This document shows positions 17,237 to 26,074 of a stretch of DNA of 64,000 nt, piece by piece (position 1 is the stretch's first letter; every line of letters starts with the position of its first letter). The notes under the pieces were generated by a model. It was not told the origin of the DNA. It worked only from the letters and a program-made list of their open reading frames with translations, and did no database searches. The stretch comes from Comamonadaceae bacterium. GTDB taxonomy: Bacteria > Pseudomonadota > Gammaproteobacteria > Burkholderiales > Burkholderiaceae_C. A program made the position numbers and the translations under genes. The stretch spans positions 22,859 to 86,858 of the forward strand of contig CANEVH010000008.1 of NCBI GenBank assembly GCA_947442105.1, given 5' to 3'.

Positions 17237-17628
17237 GCACCGCACCCAAACCAGTTTCCCCACCTGAATTCCGCGTCAGCCAAAAGTTCTTTTTTGACGC
17301 CGCCCACACCCTGCAGCGCGACATAGAGCGCGAAGGCAGCCTGCGCATCCACGGCCACACCTATTACGCCGAAGTGACGGTAGCCGGGCCGCGCGACCCG
17401 GTCACCGGCATGGTGGTGGACCTGGGGCTGGTGCGCCTGCACATTGAACAGTTGCGCCCGCAGCTGGACCACCGCCTGCTTGACGAAGTGCCTGAGCTGG
17501 GCCCTGCCACCTTGGAGAACCTGTGCGCCTTTATCTGGCGCGGCTTGGAGCCTGACTTGCCCAGCTTGTGCCAAGTGCGCGTATGGCGTGAGGCGATGGG
17601 GGACGCGTGCACCATGGGGCGTGTCTGA
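17233..17628 (+). CDS. queD: 6-carboxy-5,6,7,8-tetrahydropterin synthase
   Basis: This 131-residue zinc enzyme makes 6-carboxytetrahydropterin from dihydroneopterin triphosphate, supplying QueE. Zinc ligands are visible as FDAAHTL and the pair HGHTY. The region MVVDLGLVR, then LDHRLLDEV, matches the family core, with PTxENL-type segment PATLENLCAFIW. The ATGA overlap with queE fixes the start; a longer frame inside queE is not protein-like. The stop shares one base with the guaD start (TGATG), giving tight coupling. Confidence 0.95.
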   Translation: MSTAPKPVSPPEFRVSQKFFFDAAHTLQRDIEREGSLRIHGHTYYAEVTVAGPRDPVTGMVVDLGLVRLHIEQLRPQLDHRLLDEVPELGPATLENLCAFIWRGLEPDLPSLCQVRVWREAMGDACTMGRV

Positions 17629-18947
17629 TGCTGAGGGGATACCGCGCCAGCCTGCTTTGGTTTGCCGACCCCGCGCAGGGCGCTGACAGCATTCGCTATG
17701 AAGAAGACGGCTTGCTGCTTGTCGGCCCCGATGACCTGGGTTGCCAGGTGGTGCAGGCGCTGGGCGACTGGCACGGCCTGTCTGCGCGCTACCCTGGGCT
17801 TGCGGTAGAGCACTGGCCCGGACGCATCATCGCGCCCGGCTTTGTGGACATGCATGTGCATTTTCCGCAGACCAACGTCATTGGCTCACCCGCCGACGGC
17901 CTCTTGCCCTGGCTAGAGAACTACACCTTCCCCGAAGAGCAGCGTTTCGCCGACCCCGACTATGCCGCTGAGGCTGCTGCTTTTTTTGTGAATGAACTGC
18001 TGCGCAACGGCGTGACCACCGCGCTGGCCTTTGCCACCTCGCACAGCACCTCGGTCAACGCCTTGTTCGCCCAAGCGCAGGCGCGCCATATGCGCCTGAT
18101 CACCGGCCTGTGCCTGATGGACCGCCACGCCCCAGCCGCTTTGCTCAACCCAGCGGGCTCCGGCAACGGCGCTGCCGAACAAAGCCTGGTCGAGTCCGAG
18201 GCACTCATCCAGCGCTGGCATGGCCAAGGCCGCCTGGGCTACGCCATTACTCCGCGCTTTGCGCCCACGTCCACCGACGCCCAGTTGCGCGGCGCGGGCG
18301 AACTGGCCGCGCGCTATCCCGATGTGTGGATCCAGAGCCATGTGGCCGAAAACAAAGACGAGATCGCCTGGGCGCGCACGCTGTTTCCCCAGTCGCGCAG
18401 CTACCTGGCCACCTACGCCGACTTTGGCCTCATGCGAAAACGCGCCGTCTATGCCCACTGCATCCATTTTGACGACGACGACCGCGCCCTGATGCGCTCC
18501 ACCGGCGCAGTGGCCGCCATCAGCCCCACGAGCAACCTGTTTTTGGGCAGCGGTTTTTTTGACTACGTCGGCGCGGACCGCGTGGGCTTTGGCTACGGCC
18601 TGGCCAGCGACGTGGGCGGCGGCACCAGCTTTAGCCCGTTTCACACCATGCTGGCGGCCTACTACGTGGGGCGCGAGGGCCATAGCACCAGCGGCCTGTC
18701 GCTCACGCCGCAGCAGCTGTGGTGGCAGCACACCGCAGGCGCGGCGCAGGCCCTGGGACTGGATGGAGTGGTGGGCAATCTGCTGCCCGGTTGCGAAGCC
18801 GACTTTGTAGTGCTCAACCCCGCCGCCACGCCCTTGCTCGCCCGCAAGACGGCGCGTGCCGCATCGCTGGCCGAATTGCTGTTTGCGCTGATCGTACTGG
18901 GCGATGACCGGGTGGTTGAGCGCACGGTGGTGGCGCAGGCGCTGTAG
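17628..18947 (+). CDS. guaD: Guanine deaminase
   Basis: A 439-residue amidohydrolase deaminates guanine to xanthine. Metal-site motifs are VDMHVHFPQTNVIG, the TPRFAPTST barrel strand, QSHVAENKDE, YAHCIHFDDDD and GLASDVGGGT. The order and spacing match GuaD and related COG0402 enzymes. Its start overlaps the queD stop by one base, so it is the third gene of a queE-queD-guaD operon. This may reflect shared guanine/GTP economics or salvage of deazaguanine-type bases; the latter is speculation. Confidence 0.92.
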   Translation: MLRGYRASLLWFADPAQGADSIRYEEDGLLLVGPDDLGCQVVQALGDWHGLSARYPGLAVEHWPGRIIAPGFVDMHVHFPQTNVIGSPADGLLPWLENYTFPEEQRFADPDYAAEAAAFFVNELLRNGVTTALAFATSHSTSVNALFAQAQARHMRLITGLCLMDRHAPAALLNPAGSGNGAAEQSLVESEALIQRWHGQGRLGYAITPRFAPTSTDAQLRGAGELAARYPDVWIQSHVAENKDEIAWARTLFPQSRSYLATYADFGLMRKRAVYAHCIHFDDDDRALMRSTGAVAAISPTSNLFLGSGFFDYVGADRVGFGYGLASDVGGGTSFSPFHTMLAAYYVGREGHSTSGLSLTPQQLWWQHTAGAAQALGLDGVVGNLLPGCEADFVVLNPAATPLLARKTARAASLAELLFALIVLGDDRVVERTVVAQAL

Positions 18948-18998
18948 CGACTCTACTTCGGCGGGTGCTGCACCCGCATTGCATCTTTCCCCCCTATC

Positions 18999-19080
18999 CC
19001 CCCAACCCCCTTTCCACCCCAGCGGGGTAGAAAGGGGGAGCCAACAGCCACATTTGATTTCGTCGCCCCGGCGAGGGCAC
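18999..19080 (+). repeat. Hairpin-bearing repeat, copy A
   Basis: First of three copies of an 80-95 bp repeat in the 508-base gap between guaD and the DJ-1-type gene; I see no gene in that gap. This copy runs from a C-rich tract through a hairpin (CCCCCTTTC..CCCC / GGGG..GAAAGGGGG) into CAGCCACATTTGATTTCGTC. The hairpin could also act as a guaD terminator. Confidence 0.75.
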
Positions 19081-19251
19081 CACTGGGACCGGCCCTTTGG
19101 CTAAAGGCGGCGGAGCTTGGTAGCGACGGCGCCTAGCCCCGAATCTCCGCAAAAACCGCAGCGCGAGCTAAACCCATAAAGCCGTCGCGGCGACGGCGCC
19201 GCGCATAAGTGTCGCAGGCCTACCCACAGGTGCATGGCCAGTAGAAGGTTA

Positions 19252-19334
19252 GCCGGAGCGACGAAATCAAATGTGGCTGTTCCGCTCCCCCTCTCCTCCC
19301 CGCTGGGGAGGAGAGGGGGTTGGGGGGTGTGGCG
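19252..19334 (-). repeat. Hairpin-bearing repeat, copy B (inverted)
   Basis: Inverted copy of the same element: GACGAAATCAAATGTGGCTG followed by a long perfect-looking hairpin (CCCCCTCTCCTCCCC / GGGGAGGAGAGGGGG). The match to copy A is very high in the 20-base TTTGATTTCGTC block and in the hairpin outline. Confidence 0.75.
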
Positions 19335-19354
19335 GGGCAGGACAGCCCGCATAA

Positions 19355-19448
19355 CCCTAGCAGGGGCGACAAAACCAATTGTGGCTGGGGCGTGTGGCGG
19401 CGCAAGCCTAACCCCGCCGGGGTGGAAAGGGGGCCGAAGGGGGGTGGG
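19355..19448 (-). repeat. Hairpin-bearing repeat, diverged copy C (inverted)
   Basis: A more diverged copy in the same orientation as B: GGGGCGACAAAACCAATTGT, GGCTGGGGC and a partial hairpin (CCCCGCCGGGGTGGAAAGGG). It ends almost at the stop of the DJ-1/SRPBCC gene, for which it could serve as terminator. Confidence 0.6.
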
Positions 19449-19455
19449 CCAACCC

Positions 19456-20604
19456 TCAAATGGCTTGCGCAACCCTTGCCTTGAGCTCGCGGTTAAACGC
19501 TTGGTACAAAGGCAGCACCATCTGGGCCAGATCACCAGGATGGACTTGTTCGTTTTTTCCCACAAACTGGTCTGTTTGAATGAACCGTGTGAGTGTGGCG
19601 GAGACCGCTTGCACCTGGTACAGGTGGTTGTCGTACAAGCCCGGCATCACGTCAATAGGATCAGACCAGCCGAAGAATGCACCTTCTTGGTAAATCAAGT
19701 GGTGCGTGGGGGTGAGCACATCGGGGCCAAAAGCAAACGCCACCTGCACGTTCGCGCCGTTTTCTATTTCACCGTGCACGGATTTCAGAGAAGAGCTCCA
19801 TGCGGCCATGTTTTCAAAATCGCGCAGCACGGCCCAGACTTTTGCAGCAGGTGCATGGATCAGGATTTCTGTGTGCACTTTGGCCAAGGTGGGTGAGACG
19901 CGTTGCACATGGTCGGGCTGGGTGACCAAAATCAACTCGCAAAGGGCGTTCGCCACCGCTTCAGAGGACGCGGGGTTTTGCCCGGTGATCAAGAGGCCAT
20001 CGACCACGACGTAAGGCGTCCAATCCGCCTCTTTGAGGTAGTGCGCGCCATTGCTTTTGAGCATGTCTTCCACCAAAAACGGCACGATGTCAGTCAATTG
20101 CACCGCCGTTTCTTCCGTGTTGCTAAAACCGGTGACGTTTTTGCCCTCCACCAAATACTTCCCGTCGGGCAAGCGAACATTCTTCAGTGCCCCTGGCGCG
20201 TGGCAGACGAACGCAACAGGCTTGCCCGCTGCATAAAAGTCGGCAATCAACTGGATGGAATGGGCATCTTGTGCCAAATCCCACAAAGGGCCGTGGCCAC
20301 CTGGGTAAAACACGGCGTCATAGTCGCCCACGTTCACATCGCTGAGTTGGAGCGTGTGGGCCAATTGCGTGCGCAATGCAGCATCTTGGTCCATGCGGCG
20401 CGTGGCGTCGGTTTGAAACTCGGGTTGATTGCTTTTGGGGTCTACCGGTGGCTGGCCGCCCTTGGGGGAACACAAGGTAATGGCCACACCTTGGTCTTGA
20501 AGTGCGTAGTAAGGCGCTGCCAGCTCTTCTGTCCAGAACCCGGTTTTTAGCCCTGTATCGCCCAAGTCCGCGTGACTGGTGATTACAAAAAGTACTTTTT
20601 TCAT
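19456..20604 (-). CDS. DJ-1/PfpI (Hsp31-like) domain fused to an SRPBCC domain
   Basis: The protein has 382 residues. Residues 1-225 form a class-I glutamine-amidotransferase-like DJ-1/Hsp31 domain: TGFWTEELAAPYYAL with the conserved Glu, DAVFYPGGHGPLWDL, and the nucleophile elbow AFVCHAPGAL (Cys near 138). Such proteins act as glyoxalase III or chaperones. Residues from about 235 (VHTEILIHAPAAKVWAVL) form an SRPBCC/START-type lipid or polyketide-binding domain. The second of two ATGs is chosen because AAGGA lies seven bases before it and abuts the first. The fusion is unusual; a detoxification enzyme with a hydrophobic-ligand module is a reasonable guess. Confidence 0.85.
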   Translation of the reverse strand: MKKVLFVITSHADLGDTGLKTGFWTEELAAPYYALQDQGVAITLCSPKGGQPPVDPKSNQPEFQTDATRRMDQDAALRTQLAHTLQLSDVNVGDYDAVFYPGGHGPLWDLAQDAHSIQLIADFYAAGKPVAFVCHAPGALKNVRLPDGKYLVEGKNVTGFSNTEETAVQLTDIVPFLVEDMLKSNGAHYLKEADWTPYVVVDGLLITGQNPASSEAVANALCELILVTQPDHVQRVSPTLAKVHTEILIHAPAAKVWAVLRDFENMAAWSSSLKSVHGEIENGANVQVAFAFGPDVLTPTHHLIYQEGAFFGWSDPIDVMPGLYDNHLYQVQAVSATLTRFIQTDQFVGKNEQVHPGDLAQMVLPLYQAFNRELKARVAQAI

Positions 20605-20732
20605 CAGCATTTCCTTGAATATGAAGTGGTTTTAATCGTCCGCACAAAGTGCACCCCACTTTAGTGCCAAAAAGGAAATAGTCATGTTTGGTTTGCGCAG
20701 TTTTCCTGCATTTCCACAGGCCACGAACCCGT

Positions 20733-21086
20733 TCATTCCTGACCCGCCGGCGTGGCGCCGAGGCGATCCAGGTACGGGCCAACCTTGCGCTCCAGAATCG
20801 TGACGAGGTCGGGGTCCATGAACTGGTACTTGTCGGGGATGCCCAGGACCACGATACGCTTGTTTCGCACCTGGTAGCCAAACCGCTTCGTCACCCGACT
20901 CTTGTGCGAAGCTTCCATCACGAAAATGATGTCGGCCCATTCGATGGCGTCTGCGTCCAAGGGAACGTTTGCCTGGTCGTCCGTGCCTGCGGAGGCCGCC
21001 TCGACGCCTTGCCAGGTGCTAAACGTGTCTTCGGCTGTGGGGCTTCGAAGCCGATTTTGCGAACAGACGAAGAGTGCGCGGACCAT
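20733..21086 (-). CDS. Small low-molecular-weight protein tyrosine phosphatase-like protein
   Basis: The 117-residue protein starts with FVCSQNRLRSPTAED, a variant of the CxxNxxRSP phosphate-binding loop of LMW tyrosine phosphatases, with catalytic Cys near residue 8. VMEASHKSRV and the C-terminal IPDKYQFMDPDLV supply the family's later Asp. It belongs to the short bacterial subfamily seen as single genes and may not act on protein substrates. It lies 128 bases upstream of the DJ-1/SRPBCC gene on the same strand and 38 bases after cphA. Confidence 0.85.
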   Translation of the reverse strand: MVRALFVCSQNRLRSPTAEDTFSTWQGVEAASAGTDDQANVPLDADAIEWADIIFVMEASHKSRVTKRFGYQVRNKRIVVLGIPDKYQFMDPDLVTILERKVGPYLDRLGATPAGQE

Positions 21087-21123
21087 TCCTTTGTCTACCT
21101 AAAGGAATCCCGTGCACGGACCG

Positions 21124-23697
21124 CTAAGCGCCTCGGGCAATCTTGGCGGCAATATAGGCCATGGCCTCTTCCACCTGGTCTACCAAAATCAGGCACAGCT
21201 CGCCTGCTTGCAGCTTGTCCATGGCAGTATCTATAGCCAAAAACTCGCCGTAGATTTCGCTGCGCTGCGTGGCTTTCTTCGCATGCTCTAGGCCCTGGCG
21301 CAGCAGCGCCATCACTTCGCCATCTTGGCGCCCGCGCTGGCACTGGTCCTCGAACATCACCACTTCTTCAAAGGCGTCGCCCAAAATTTCAGTGATCTGG
21401 CGAATGTCCTGGTCGCGCCGGTCGCCTGCGCCGCTGATGACGACCGAGCGCCGGGTGGCGGGCATGGTGTTGACGGCATTGACCAGCGCCAGCATGGCGT
21501 CCGGGTTGTGGCCGTAGTCGGCAATCACGGTGGCGCCACGGTAATGGAACAGGTTAAAGCGACCGGCCGCGTTGTTCTGGTCAGTGGAAAAACTGGCCAG
21601 GCCGCTGCGAATGGTGTCCCAGTCCACGCCCAGCGCCCACACTGCCGCCACGCTGGCCATCACGTTTTCGACCTGAAAGCCGACCGCGCCGCCCAGCGTC
21701 ACCGGTATGTCGGCCAGATTGACGAAGTGCTTGGTCGCGCCTTTGGCGGCCACGAGTTGCTGGTTTTCTACATACACCGCCGCGCGGCCCTGGGCCAGGT
21801 GCGTGGCCATTACCGGGTTGAACTTGTCGAGCGCAAAAAACGTCACCGCGCCCTTGCACTTGGACGCCATTTTGGCCACTACCGGGTCGGCGGCGTTGAG
21901 CACCGCCGTACCCTTGGGCGAGACGTTTTGCACGATCACGCGCTTGAGTACCGCCAGTTCGTCCACCGTGGTGATGTAGTTCAGGCCCAGGTGGTCGCCG
22001 CTGCCCACGTTGGTCACCACCGCTACGTCGCAGTAGTCAAAGGCCAGGCCTTCGCGCAGCACGCCGCCGCGCGCAGTTTCCAGCACGGCGGCGTCCACGT
22101 CGGGGTGGTGGAGCACGCTTTTGGCGCTCTTGGGGCCGCTGCAGTCGCCCGTGTCTATGCACTGGCCGCCTACGTACACGCCATCGGTATTGGTCATGCC
22201 CACGCACCAGCCCTGCTGCGCCAGCAGGTGCGAGACCAGGCGCACGGTGGTGGTTTTGCCGTTGGTGCCGGTCACCGCGATGATGGGAATGCGCCCGTCT
22301 TGCCCGCTTTTGAACAGCTGCGAAATGATGGCCTCGCCCACCGGGCGGCCCTTGCCAAACGAGGGGCTCAGGTGCATGCGCAAGCCCGGCGCGGCGTTCA
22401 CTTCCACCACGCCGCCGCCTTGCTCTTCAATGGGGCGAAGAATGCTGTCGCACACCATGTCCACGCCGCAAATATGCAGGCCCACCATGTGGGCTGCTGC
22501 TACCGCGCGGGCGGCCACGTCGGGGTGCACATCGTCAGTCACGTCGGTGGCCGAGCCGCCGGTGGACAGGTTGGCGTTGTTGCGCAGGTTGACGCGCTGG
22601 CCTTTGGCGGGAATGGTGTCGGCGCTAAAGCCCTGGCCGGCCAGGCAGGCGTGGGCGATTTCGTCAAAACGAATTTTGGTCAGCGACGTGGCGTGGCCGC
22701 TGCCGCGCTTGGGGTCGAGGTTGACCTGGTCTACCAGTTGCGCCACGGTGTGCACGCCGTCGCCCACCACCTTGGGCGGGTCGCGCCGGGCAGCGGCGAC
22801 CAGCTTGTCGCCCACCACCAGCAGGCGAAAGTCGTTGCCCGGCATGTAGCGCTCCACCAAGATGCGGTCGCGAAACTCGGTGGCCACCGCATAGGCGGCG
22901 CGCAACTGCGGCTCGCTGGTGATGTTGACGGTGACGCCCTTGCCTTGGTTGCCGTCCAGGGGCTTGACCACTACCGGCAGGCCAATTTCCAGCGCGGCTT
23001 GCCAGGCGTCGTCGGCATCAGTCACGGCGCGGCCCATGGGCACGGGCACGCCTGCGGCATGCAGCAGTTTTTTGGTGAGTTCTTTGTCTTGCGCAATGGC
23101 CTCGGCAATCGCGCTGGTGGCGTCAATTTCTGCTGCTTGGATGCGGCGCTGTTTGCTGCCCCAGCCAAAGCGCACCATGCTGCCCGCCGTCATGCGACTA
23201 AAAGGAATGTTGCGCGCCAGCGCGGCGTTCACCACCGAGCCGGTGCTGGGGCCTAGGCGCACGTCTTCGTCGAGTTCACCCAGTTGCTCCAGAGCCGCTG
23301 CCAAGTCAAACGGCGCGTCTTCCAGAGCCGCCGTGCACAGGGTTTGGGCTAGCTCGAAAGCCAGGCGTCCCACCTCTTCTTCGCTGTATTCCACCACCAC
23401 CTGGTAGACCCCGGCGTCCAGGGTGGGCTTGGTGCAGCTAAAGGTCACCGGGCAGCCGACCTGCGCCTGTAAGCCCAGCGCGGCCAGCTCCAGCACGCGG
23501 GCCATGGACACGGTGTCTTCGCTGCCGATGGCCTGAAACGGGCTGACTTCGGGAAAGCGGGCCCGCAGCCGCGCCTCAAAGCCGGACAACTGGCCTACAT
23601 CGCACTCCAGCGGATTGCACGCGACGATGGCTTGTACAGCGGTGTGGTGGCTCCACAGATTGGGGCCGCGCAGGGCGCGAAGGCGGGTTACTTCCAT
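21124..23697 (-). CDS. cphA: Cyanophycin synthetase
   Basis: This 857-residue ATP-dependent ligase builds cyanophycin (multi-L-arginyl-poly-L-aspartate), an intracellular nitrogen store. The N-terminal domain starts MEVTRLRALRGPNLWS. An ATP-grasp domain (about 220-460) contains VVVKPLDGNQGKGVTV and VVEVNAAPGLRMHLSP. The C-terminal Mur-ligase-like domain has an intact P-loop, GTNGKTTT, near residue 480, plus ETARGGVLREGL and DYGHNPDA. Length and all three domains match full CphA. It lies 14 bases after a second synthetase gene, with which it forms an operon. Confidence 0.95.
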   Translation of the reverse strand: MEVTRLRALRGPNLWSHHTAVQAIVACNPLECDVGQLSGFEARLRARFPEVSPFQAIGSEDTVSMARVLELAALGLQAQVGCPVTFSCTKPTLDAGVYQVVVEYSEEEVGRLAFELAQTLCTAALEDAPFDLAAALEQLGELDEDVRLGPSTGSVVNAALARNIPFSRMTAGSMVRFGWGSKQRRIQAAEIDATSAIAEAIAQDKELTKKLLHAAGVPVPMGRAVTDADDAWQAALEIGLPVVVKPLDGNQGKGVTVNITSEPQLRAAYAVATEFRDRILVERYMPGNDFRLLVVGDKLVAAARRDPPKVVGDGVHTVAQLVDQVNLDPKRGSGHATSLTKIRFDEIAHACLAGQGFSADTIPAKGQRVNLRNNANLSTGGSATDVTDDVHPDVAARAVAAAHMVGLHICGVDMVCDSILRPIEEQGGGVVEVNAAPGLRMHLSPSFGKGRPVGEAIISQLFKSGQDGRIPIIAVTGTNGKTTTVRLVSHLLAQQGWCVGMTNTDGVYVGGQCIDTGDCSGPKSAKSVLHHPDVDAAVLETARGGVLREGLAFDYCDVAVVTNVGSGDHLGLNYITTVDELAVLKRVIVQNVSPKGTAVLNAADPVVAKMASKCKGAVTFFALDKFNPVMATHLAQGRAAVYVENQQLVAAKGATKHFVNLADIPVTLGGAVGFQVENVMASVAAVWALGVDWDTIRSGLASFSTDQNNAAGRFNLFHYRGATVIADYGHNPDAMLALVNAVNTMPATRRSVVISGAGDRRDQDIRQITEILGDAFEEVVMFEDQCQRGRQDGEVMALLRQGLEHAKKATQRSEIYGEFLAIDTAMDKLQAGELCLILVDQVEEAMAYIAAKIARGA

Positions 23698-23711
23698 GGG
23701 GTGTAGGTGCT

Positions 23712-25889
23712 TCAGTAGGGGGTCTTTTGGGGACTGGACTCAAAAGTGCGCAGTCCTGCGCCTATGAGTTCGGGTGCAATATGGAGCGCCCAGGCGGCGG
23801 CGACGGCGGCCATCACCATCTCAGGCTGCGCGGCCTTGCTGGGCTTGAGGCTGGAGAGCTGCAGCAGCGAAATTTCTTTGCTGCCATGCGCGAGCACAAT
23901 GGCACCGTCGCGCACATAGACGCAGCGCTCCCCGGCGTTGCGCTGTTGCACCAAGGTGGGGTGGTCGGCGGACGGGCCATAAAAAATCACCTTGCCGTCG
24001 CACAGGGCGGCGAGTTCCAGTGCCTGCGGGTCTGCCGCATTGAGCACCGCCGTGCCGCTGAGCAAAACCACGTCGACCTGGGTGCGCGCAACCTTGTAGG
24101 TTTGCTCGGCGTCCAAAATGTCAAACTCGGCCAGCACGGGCTGCCAGGTCACGTCGGTCACCACGCCCACATCGCACTTGTCGTAGGCCAGGCCCTGGCC
24201 CAGGATGGTGGTACTCGGGTTCTCAAACACCGCCGCCTGCACCGAGCGGTTGATCAAAATGCGTTGCCCGGCGTCCCAGTGTGTGCTGTCGCGGGCGTCC
24301 ACGCGGCGACCGTCCAAGTACAGGCCTTCGCTGCAGGCCAGGCCCACGTGCTTGCCGCTGATGTGCACCAGCCAGGCCACCAGGCGCGCAATGCGGCCGG
24401 TGTTGTGGGTGCCAGTGATTCCGACCACCGGAATGCGCCCGTCTGCCTTGGGCGCAAACAAATGGTCCATGATGGCCTTGCCCACCGGCTGGCCTTCGCC
24501 GTTGGCGGGCTTGATGTGCGAGAGCAGGCCGGGGCTGGCATTGACTTCAATCACCGCACCGCGCTGGCTGTGCAGGGGCAGGGCGCAGTCTTGCAGCACC
24601 ATGTCCACCCCTGCAATGTCCAGGCCCACCACGCGGGCGGCCAGGGCGGCGGCAGCGGCCACGCTGGGGTGCACCAGCGCGGTCACGTCCAGCGCCACGT
24701 TGCCGTTGCGCTGGATGAGCACGCGCTCGTCTTTGGCAGGCACGGACTGGGCCGTCATGCCAAGGCGCTCAAGCTCCAAAATGATTTCAGCGCTCTCGCT
24801 GGGTGTGACCACATTGAGCGGGAAATCTTCGCCCCGGCCACGCCGTGGGTCGCAGTTGATTTGCAGTTCGGCCAGCTGGTCGATGGTGTGCACGCCATCG
24901 CCTTCCACGTACAAGGAGTCGCCGCGCGCCGCCGCCACTACTTGCTTGCCCACCACCAGCAAGCGGTGTTCCTGGCCGGGGATGTATTTCTCCACGATCA
25001 CCGCACTGCCACCACCCTTGCGGTGCGCCAGGTGGTAGGCCGCTTCCACCTCGGCTTGTTGCATCAGTTCGAGTGACACGCCGCGCCCGTGGTTGCCGTC
25101 GTAGGGCTTCACCACCACCGGTAAGCCCACGCTTTGGGCGGCTTCCCAGGCGGCTTGGGCGCTTTTGACCAACTCGCCTTCGGGCACTGGCACGCCGCAG
25201 GCTTTGAGCAGTGACTTGGTGAGGTCTTTGTCGCTGGCAATTTCTTCGGCAATTGCGCTGGTTTGGTCGGTCTCTGCCGTCCAGATGCGGCGCTGCGCGA
25301 TGCCGTAGCCCAGTTGCACCAGGTTGCCCTCGGTCAGGCGGATGTGCGGAATGCGACGTGCAGTGGCGGCGTCCACAATGTGCGCGGTGCTGGGGCCCAG
25401 GCACAAGGAGTCCACCATGTCGCTGAGTTCGGCCACTGTGGCCGCCAGGTCAAACGCCTGGTCGTTGATGGCAGCCACCAGCAAATCACGCCCCGCGTGC
25501 AGGGCTGCGCGGCCCACTTGCTCTTGGCGGGTGCGAAACGCCACCTTGTAGACGCCGCGCTTGGAAGTCTGGCGCGCTTTGCCAAAGCCGGTGCGCATGC
25601 CGGCCAGGTTTTGCAGCTCCAGGCTCACGTGTTCCAGAATGTGCGCCGCCCAGGTTCCCTCGCGCAGGCGCTGCAAAAAGCCGCCGCGCACGCCGGGGCT
25701 GCATTCGTGCTCAATCAGGCCCGGCAGCGCGCCGGTGAGCCGCTCGTAAAAGCCGGGTAGGGTGTTGGAGGGACAGTCTTCCAGCTCGCCAATATCGACC
25801 CAGGCTTCAATCACCGGTCGGTAGGTCCAGATATTGGGGCCGCGCAGGTAGTTGACCCGCAAAATGTCGATTTTTTTCTGGCTCGTCAT
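23712..25889 (-). CDS. Second cyanophycin synthetase-like protein with altered Mur-type P-loop
   Basis: About 725 residues (from MTSQKKIDIL; an ATG 13 codons earlier is possible) are colinear with CphA: N-domain YLRGPNIWTYRPVIEAW, ATP-grasp VVVKPYDGNHGRGVSL and VIEVNASPGLLSHIKP, then a Mur-ligase-like domain. In the latter the P-loop reads GTHNTGR instead of GTNGKTT, so the ATP-binding Lys is gone. The C-terminus stops about 130 residues short of CphA, without the DYGHNP region. Betaproteobacteria often carry such a cphA' next to cphA. Only the ATP-grasp (Asp-adding) site looks competent here, so it may prime, extend or structurally support the partner. It is the promoter-proximal gene of the pair. 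Confidence 0.9.
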   Translation of the reverse strand: MTSQKKIDILRVNYLRGPNIWTYRPVIEAWVDIGELEDCPSNTLPGFYERLTGALPGLIEHECSPGVRGGFLQRLREGTWAAHILEHVSLELQNLAGMRTGFGKARQTSKRGVYKVAFRTRQEQVGRAALHAGRDLLVAAINDQAFDLAATVAELSDMVDSLCLGPSTAHIVDAATARRIPHIRLTEGNLVQLGYGIAQRRIWTAETDQTSAIAEEIASDKDLTKSLLKACGVPVPEGELVKSAQAAWEAAQSVGLPVVVKPYDGNHGRGVSLELMQQAEVEAAYHLAHRKGGGSAVIVEKYIPGQEHRLLVVGKQVVAAARGDSLYVEGDGVHTIDQLAELQINCDPRRGRGEDFPLNVVTPSESAEIILELERLGMTAQSVPAKDERVLIQRNGNVALDVTALVHPSVAAAAALAARVVGLDIAGVDMVLQDCALPLHSQRGAVIEVNASPGLLSHIKPANGEGQPVGKAIMDHLFAPKADGRIPVVGITGTHNTGRIARLVAWLVHISGKHVGLACSEGLYLDGRRVDARDSTHWDAGQRILINRSVQAAVFENPSTTILGQGLAYDKCDVGVVTDVTWQPVLAEFDILDAEQTYKVARTQVDVVLLSGTAVLNAADPQALELAALCDGKVIFYGPSADHPTLVQQRNAGERCVYVRDGAIVLAHGSKEISLLQLSSLKPSKAAQPEMVMAAVAAAWALHIAPELIGAGLRTFESSPQKTPY

Positions 25890-26074
25890 GGAATGGGGCG
25901 GACGTTTCTGTCCACCATTGGGGTTCATGGTGCGTTGGGTATTCTCGCTCAAGGCTACTGCCGCACACTGCGCCGCCTCAGTCTCAGGCATAGTGGGGAC
26001 TAAAGTGCGTGTACCACGTGCCGCCGGCAGAGCGTTGGGGCCGGTTGGATGTAAATAAAAAGCGATTCATTTCC

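Noticed and set aside
21325..23256. A 643-codon open frame antisense to cphA
   Set aside because: It is His/Ala/Gly-rich with no family features and mirrors the codon pattern of cphA; long antisense frames are common in GC-rich DNA.
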